From positions 1-43,605 of the forward strand of contig CANREV010000022.1 of NCBI GenBank assembly GCA_947629645.1: a stretch of DNA of 43,605 nucleotides. Direction: 5' to 3'. The notes under the pieces are model-generated. The model searched no databases, had not been told where the DNA came from, and saw nothing but the letters and a program-made list of their open reading frames with translations. The DNA is from an uncultured Acetatifactor sp. (GTDB lineage: Bacteria > Bacillota > Clostridia > Lachnospirales > Lachnospiraceae). Shown in pieces: positions 41,265 to 43,605 of the stretch; positions within the stretch are counted from its first letter, which is position 1; each line of letters opens with the position of its first letter. Both the position numbers and the translations under genes were made by a program.

Positions 41265-42082
41265 TGAATCAAATTGATACAGGAAAGTTTATTGCTGGTT
41301 GTAGAAAAGAAAAAGGATTGACGCAGGCTCAATTAGCAGAAAAGTTAAACATTACTGACAGAGCTGTTTCTAAATGGGAAACGGGAAAATGTATGCCCGA
41401 TTCATCTATTATGTTGGAACTTTGTAATATTTTAGATGTTACAGTCAACGAACTATTAAGTGGGGAGAGGATAGAAATGAATGATTATGAAGAAAAAGTA
41501 AATGAAAATCTCATCGAATTAAAAAGAAAAGATGAGAATAATATGAACAGGAACGCCATGATATCAGCAATATACACAATCGTTATGGTTATTGGTATTG
41601 CGGTATGCTGTATATGTGATATTGCCATTTCGGGAGCGCTGACATGGTCGCTTATTGTGCTTAGCTCTGTCTTGGTTGCATGGATAGCATCTTTTCCGGT
41701 TATATTGTTGGGAAAGAAGGGGGTGTTGGTGGCGATGATCGCTATTAGTATTCTTATTGTACCATTTATGTATATATTGAGTATTTTGATAAAAGTCAGT
41801 GAGGTATTCCGCATTGGCGCGATTATGTCGATTATTTCACTTGTATTTTTGTGGATAATTTATATTATGTATCATCGACTTAAGGAACGAAAACTATTGG
41901 CAACAGGAATTACATTCTTGTTTGCAATCCCGTTTACATTTTTGATAAACAGTATATTGTCAAAAATGATCGGAGAGCCTGTAATTGATATTTGGGATAT
42001 ATTATCTGTATTTATTCTGTTTATTATAGCAGTTGCTTTTATCATTGGAGATTATGCGAGGAAAAAAGGTTATATAAGATAA
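41264..42082 (+). CDS. XRE-family regulator with five-helix membrane domain
   Basis: The 272-residue protein has an N-terminal helix-turn-helix (about residues 8-62: CRKEKGLTQAQLAEKLNITD, RAVSKWETGKCMPDSSIM), a short charged linker with a possible coiled coil (about 72-92), and then five or six hydrophobic helices from residue 98 to the end. It follows the same plan as the regulator at 34876 but with a larger membrane part. AAAGGAGG precedes the ATG. It is co-translated with the preceding small peptide, and the palindrome at 41087-41099 may be its operator. Confidence 0.88.
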   Translation: MNQIDTGKFIAGCRKEKGLTQAQLAEKLNITDRAVSKWETGKCMPDSSIMLELCNILDVTVNELLSGERIEMNDYEEKVNENLIELKRKDENNMNRNAMISAIYTIVMVIGIAVCCICDIAISGALTWSLIVLSSVLVAWIASFPVILLGKKGVLVAMIAISILIVPFMYILSILIKVSEVFRIGAIMSIISLVFLWIIYIMYHRLKERKLLATGITFLFAIPFTFLINSILSKMIGEPVIDIWDILSVFILFIIAVAFIIGDYARKKGYIR

Positions 42083-42104
42083 ATTTACAATTTAATAGCA
42101 GACA

Positions 42105-42231
42105 GCGTTAGAACGTATAGAAACAAGGGCGGTCATAGCCTTAGACAGAGCGGTTGAAAAAAGCAGGAGATACCAAGCCGCACTGAAACGGGAGGAAAAG
42201 GCATTTTCAGACGGAAGATGCCTTTTTCTAT
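42105..42231 (+). pseudogene. Coding remnant ahead of a terminator
   Basis: A frame without start codon reads LERIETRAVIALDRAVEKSR, then RYQAALKREEKAF and stops at 42231. It looks like the helical tail of a lost protein, possibly of plasmid or transposon origin. I cannot identify it further. Confidence 0.3.
42196..42227 (+). terminator. Intrinsic terminator
   Basis: AAAAGGCATTTTC (42196-42208) pairs with GGAAGATGCCTTTTT (42213-42227) over a four-base loop, with the T-run forming the 3' end. Confidence 0.8.
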
Positions 42232-42262
42232 AGATGTCGGAAGAATGGGAATGGAAAAAGTT

Positions 42263-42309
42263 AATGAAAATGTGGTAGGAAAATGAGCGTGAATGTGATA
42301 CAATATCGG
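42263..42309 (+). promoter_or_regulatory. Extended -10 promoter module, copy C
   Basis: This 47-base segment matches copy B (41035-41081) in about 36 positions, best in its first two thirds. The -10 box is TGATACAAT, again of the extended type. It stands 27 bases ahead of the DUF7010-like gene. Confidence 0.5.
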
Positions 42310-42335
42310 CGTGGCAATCAGGATTTGAAAGAGGT

Positions 42336-42893
42336 ATGATGAAAATGAATGATAGTAATGGTGATCTGGAAAAAATTATAGAAGACTTAAGAAGCGATAG
42401 TGCGATAAAAAATAAAAAAGGAATTGCTTTTATAAGTGCATCTGTGTTTGTATGGGCAATTATCATGATTATTAATTTACTGGGATTAAGACCATTATAT
42501 ACATGGTTTGGCGTGGCAACATTAATGCCGATTGCTGTGATTATTACAAGACTGTTAGGGATAAAACTAAACAATAATGAAAATCCATTAAATAAAGTGG
42601 GCTTTTTATTTACGCTAAATGAAGTGTTATATATTTTAATTGCTTGTTATATATATTCCATAGCTCCTGATAAACTGATTATGATATTGGCAATGATCTT
42701 TGGAGCACATTTATTGCCATTTGGTTGGTTATACAGATCAAAAATGTATGTCTTTTCATCTGTGTTTGTACCAATCGTATCTCTGGTTTTGGGGATATTG
42801 TATTCGCCGTGGATCCTTGCATTATTTATGGTGGTTTATGAAATTATATTTACAATAGTTTTGTGTATTGAAAATAAACAATTATTAAAATAG
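42336..42893 (+). CDS. DUF7010-like membrane protein
   Basis: The 185-residue protein has a charged N-terminus (1-28) and about six helices. NPLNKVGFLFTLNEVLYILI and MIFGAHLLPFGWLYRSKMYV match what I remember of the family DUF7010, uncharacterised six-helix proteins of Firmicutes. Ribosome binding site AAAGAGGT serves ATG 42336 or 42342. It has its own promoter (module copy C) and no co-transcribed partner. The function is not known. Confidence 0.75.
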   Translation: MMKMNDSNGDLEKIIEDLRSDSAIKNKKGIAFISASVFVWAIIMIINLLGLRPLYTWFGVATLMPIAVIITRLLGIKLNNNENPLNKVGFLFTLNEVLYILIACYIYSIAPDKLIMILAMIFGAHLLPFGWLYRSKMYVFSSVFVPIVSLVLGILYSPWILALFMVVYEIIFTIVLCIENKQLLK

Positions 42894-43153
42894 GGATTTT
42901 AAGAAAGAATGATATGGCTCATGCGTCAGGTAAGATTGAGATTTTGCCAAGAAAGAGGGTATATCTAAAATAAGAAATATTGATGTATATTAATAACAAC
43001 AAAGGACACGCAGAGTTCGAACAACGGACGAAGCGCCGGAAATGCTGATAATACAGGCAATTCCGGCGTTGCTTTATAACATTTGACGCTAAATGGCTCT
43101 ATGGCTTTCACTAGCGAAGTATTTGAAAAAGTCTCTGGGAAAGAGAGGGAGAG
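42894..43153. other. Gene-free stretch with hairpin
   Basis: CGCCGGAA (43034-43041) pairs with TTCCGGCG (43061-43068) around a 19-base loop, followed by TTGCTTTAT; it may terminate the DUF7010-like transcript. Nothing else is recognisable. Confidence 0.45.
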
Positions 43154-43452
43154 ATGGCAGAGCAAAACATAAGATCAATCTTTTCGACCACAGATAAATC
43201 TCAAAAAACTCCGCAGTCCGTTTCCAAGAAAGAGGCGAAGCGCATCAGGGATAGGAGACTGACAATTTAGTTGTCTATCTTATTTTAGGCGTCTTAGCAA
43301 TGCTTTTGATTTGTGAACTGAGAAGGATTTTTCACACGGTGTTGGGAGGGAAACTATTTTGTTCAGGAAAATGTGCGAAGCCTGCGCCGAATGGGAAATA
43401 TGGGCTTTTTTATCGTTGCCATGAGTATGTTGAAGAGGAGCTTCCTGTATAA
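43154..43452 (+). pseudogene. Frameshifted small membrane protein
   Basis: The first frame, starting at ATG 43154 behind GAGAGGGAGAG, gives MAEQNIRSIFSTTDKSQKTP and SVSKKEAKRIRDRR before a stop at 43270. A second frame, open from 43255, continues with LVVYLILGVLAMLLICELRR (a membrane helix) and a Cys-rich tail (FCSGKCAKPAPNGKYGLFYR) to TAA at 43452. Together they would make one protein of about 95 residues with a cytoplasmic basic N-terminus and one helix. The family is unknown; the second part alone could start at ATG 43300. Confidence 0.35.
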
Positions 43453-43491
43453 TTCAAATATAGGGAATTCCAAGGAAGGCGGTTGATAAAA

Positions 43492-43564
43492 AGATACCTC
43501 AGAGTAAAATAAGATTACTGACTTTGTCGGGTTAGTAAAAATCTTATTGAACAGAGAGGTATCT
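43492..43564 (+). ncRNA. Long hairpin before the IS transposase; possible part of a bridge RNA
   Basis: The outer arms AGATACCTC (43492-43500)/GAGGTATCT (43556-43564) and inner arms AATAAGATT (43508-43516)/AATCTTATT (43540-43548) plus ACTGAC/GTTAGT (43517-43522/43531-43536) form one long stem with two internal loops. The right arm hides the ribosome binding site GAGAGG. In IS110 elements the region upstream of the transposase can encode the structured bridge RNA with guide loops. This hairpin is compatible with part of one, or may only regulate translation. Confidence 0.35.
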
Positions 43565-43567
43565 AAA

Positions 43568-43605
43568 ATGAATTGTAACACACAGAACGCAAAAATTGCA
43601 TCCAT
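43568..43605 (+). mobile_element. Start of a probable IS110-type transposase gene (cut by window edge)
   Basis: Only twelve complete codons are visible: MNCNTQNAKIAS. The MNxTQNxKI start is characteristic of Lachnospiraceae IS110-family transposases, which normally continue with a VGIDxxxxxHxAR motif (RuvC-like DEDD domain). Identification from so few residues is weak but is supported by the conspicuous hairpin upstream. The gene continues beyond the window. Confidence 0.45.

Overview
This window looks like chromosomal DNA of a gut-type Clostridia, most probably Lachnospiraceae. The reasons are strong AGGAGG-type ribosome binding sites, BceRSAB-type and LytTR two-component modules, DUF6033-, TraX- and PD-(D/E)XK-transposase-like genes, and plant-glycan enzymes. 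All family names come from recognition of motifs in the translated sequence; no search was run.

Layout. (1) 0.1-1.8 kb: a putative heavy-metal exporter with a structured leader, a Fur-family regulator, and tRNA-Lys(CUU). (2) 1.9-6.7 kb: a complete BceRSAB-type antimicrobial-peptide sensing and detoxification module with a perfect inverted repeat ahead of the ABC genes. (3) 6.7-10.6 kb: an accessory patchwork with a GNAT acetyltransferase, an MntA/HepT-type toxin-antitoxin pair, an integrase/DUF1016 chimera, a SAM methyltransferase and a broken GNAT gene. (4) 10.9-23 kb: a more GC-rich catabolic block with a lipoprotein, GH28, GH78, TatD, a 1-phosphofructokinase-like kinase, PTS enzyme I, GH42 and an AEC transporter. 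The set fits turnover of rhamnogalacturonan side chains and backbone with central sugar-phosphate handling. Short tandem repeats recur throughout this block, both inside and between genes. (5) 23.0-26.7 kb: an AT-richer, divergently arranged restriction-modification pair. (6) 26.8-33.2 kb: an Agr-like LytTR regulator and GHKL kinase, a lipoprotein, and a four-gene ABC transporter. (7) 33.2-38.9 kb: a PD-(D/E)XK transposase-family nuclease, a membrane-anchored XRE regulator with tandem palindromic operators, and a second LytTR/GHKL pair followed by a DUF6033-like gene. (8) 39-43.6 kb: TraX, small membrane proteins, a second XRE/membrane regulator coupled to a 50-residue peptide, a DUF7010-like protein, gene debris, and at the right edge the first codons of a probable IS110-type transposase behind a long hairpin.

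The most interesting signals are regulatory or structural. A near-identical 16-mer precedes both the second LytTR operon and the DUF6033-like gene. A 12-bp direct repeat at 22-bp spacing precedes the lipoprotein gene of the first LytTR system. One extended -10 promoter module recurs before three unrelated accessory genes. A palindromic leader is shared by two unrelated transport genes. Tandem-repeat expansion runs through the sugar cluster. The right-edge hairpin could be part of an IS110 bridge-RNA locus.
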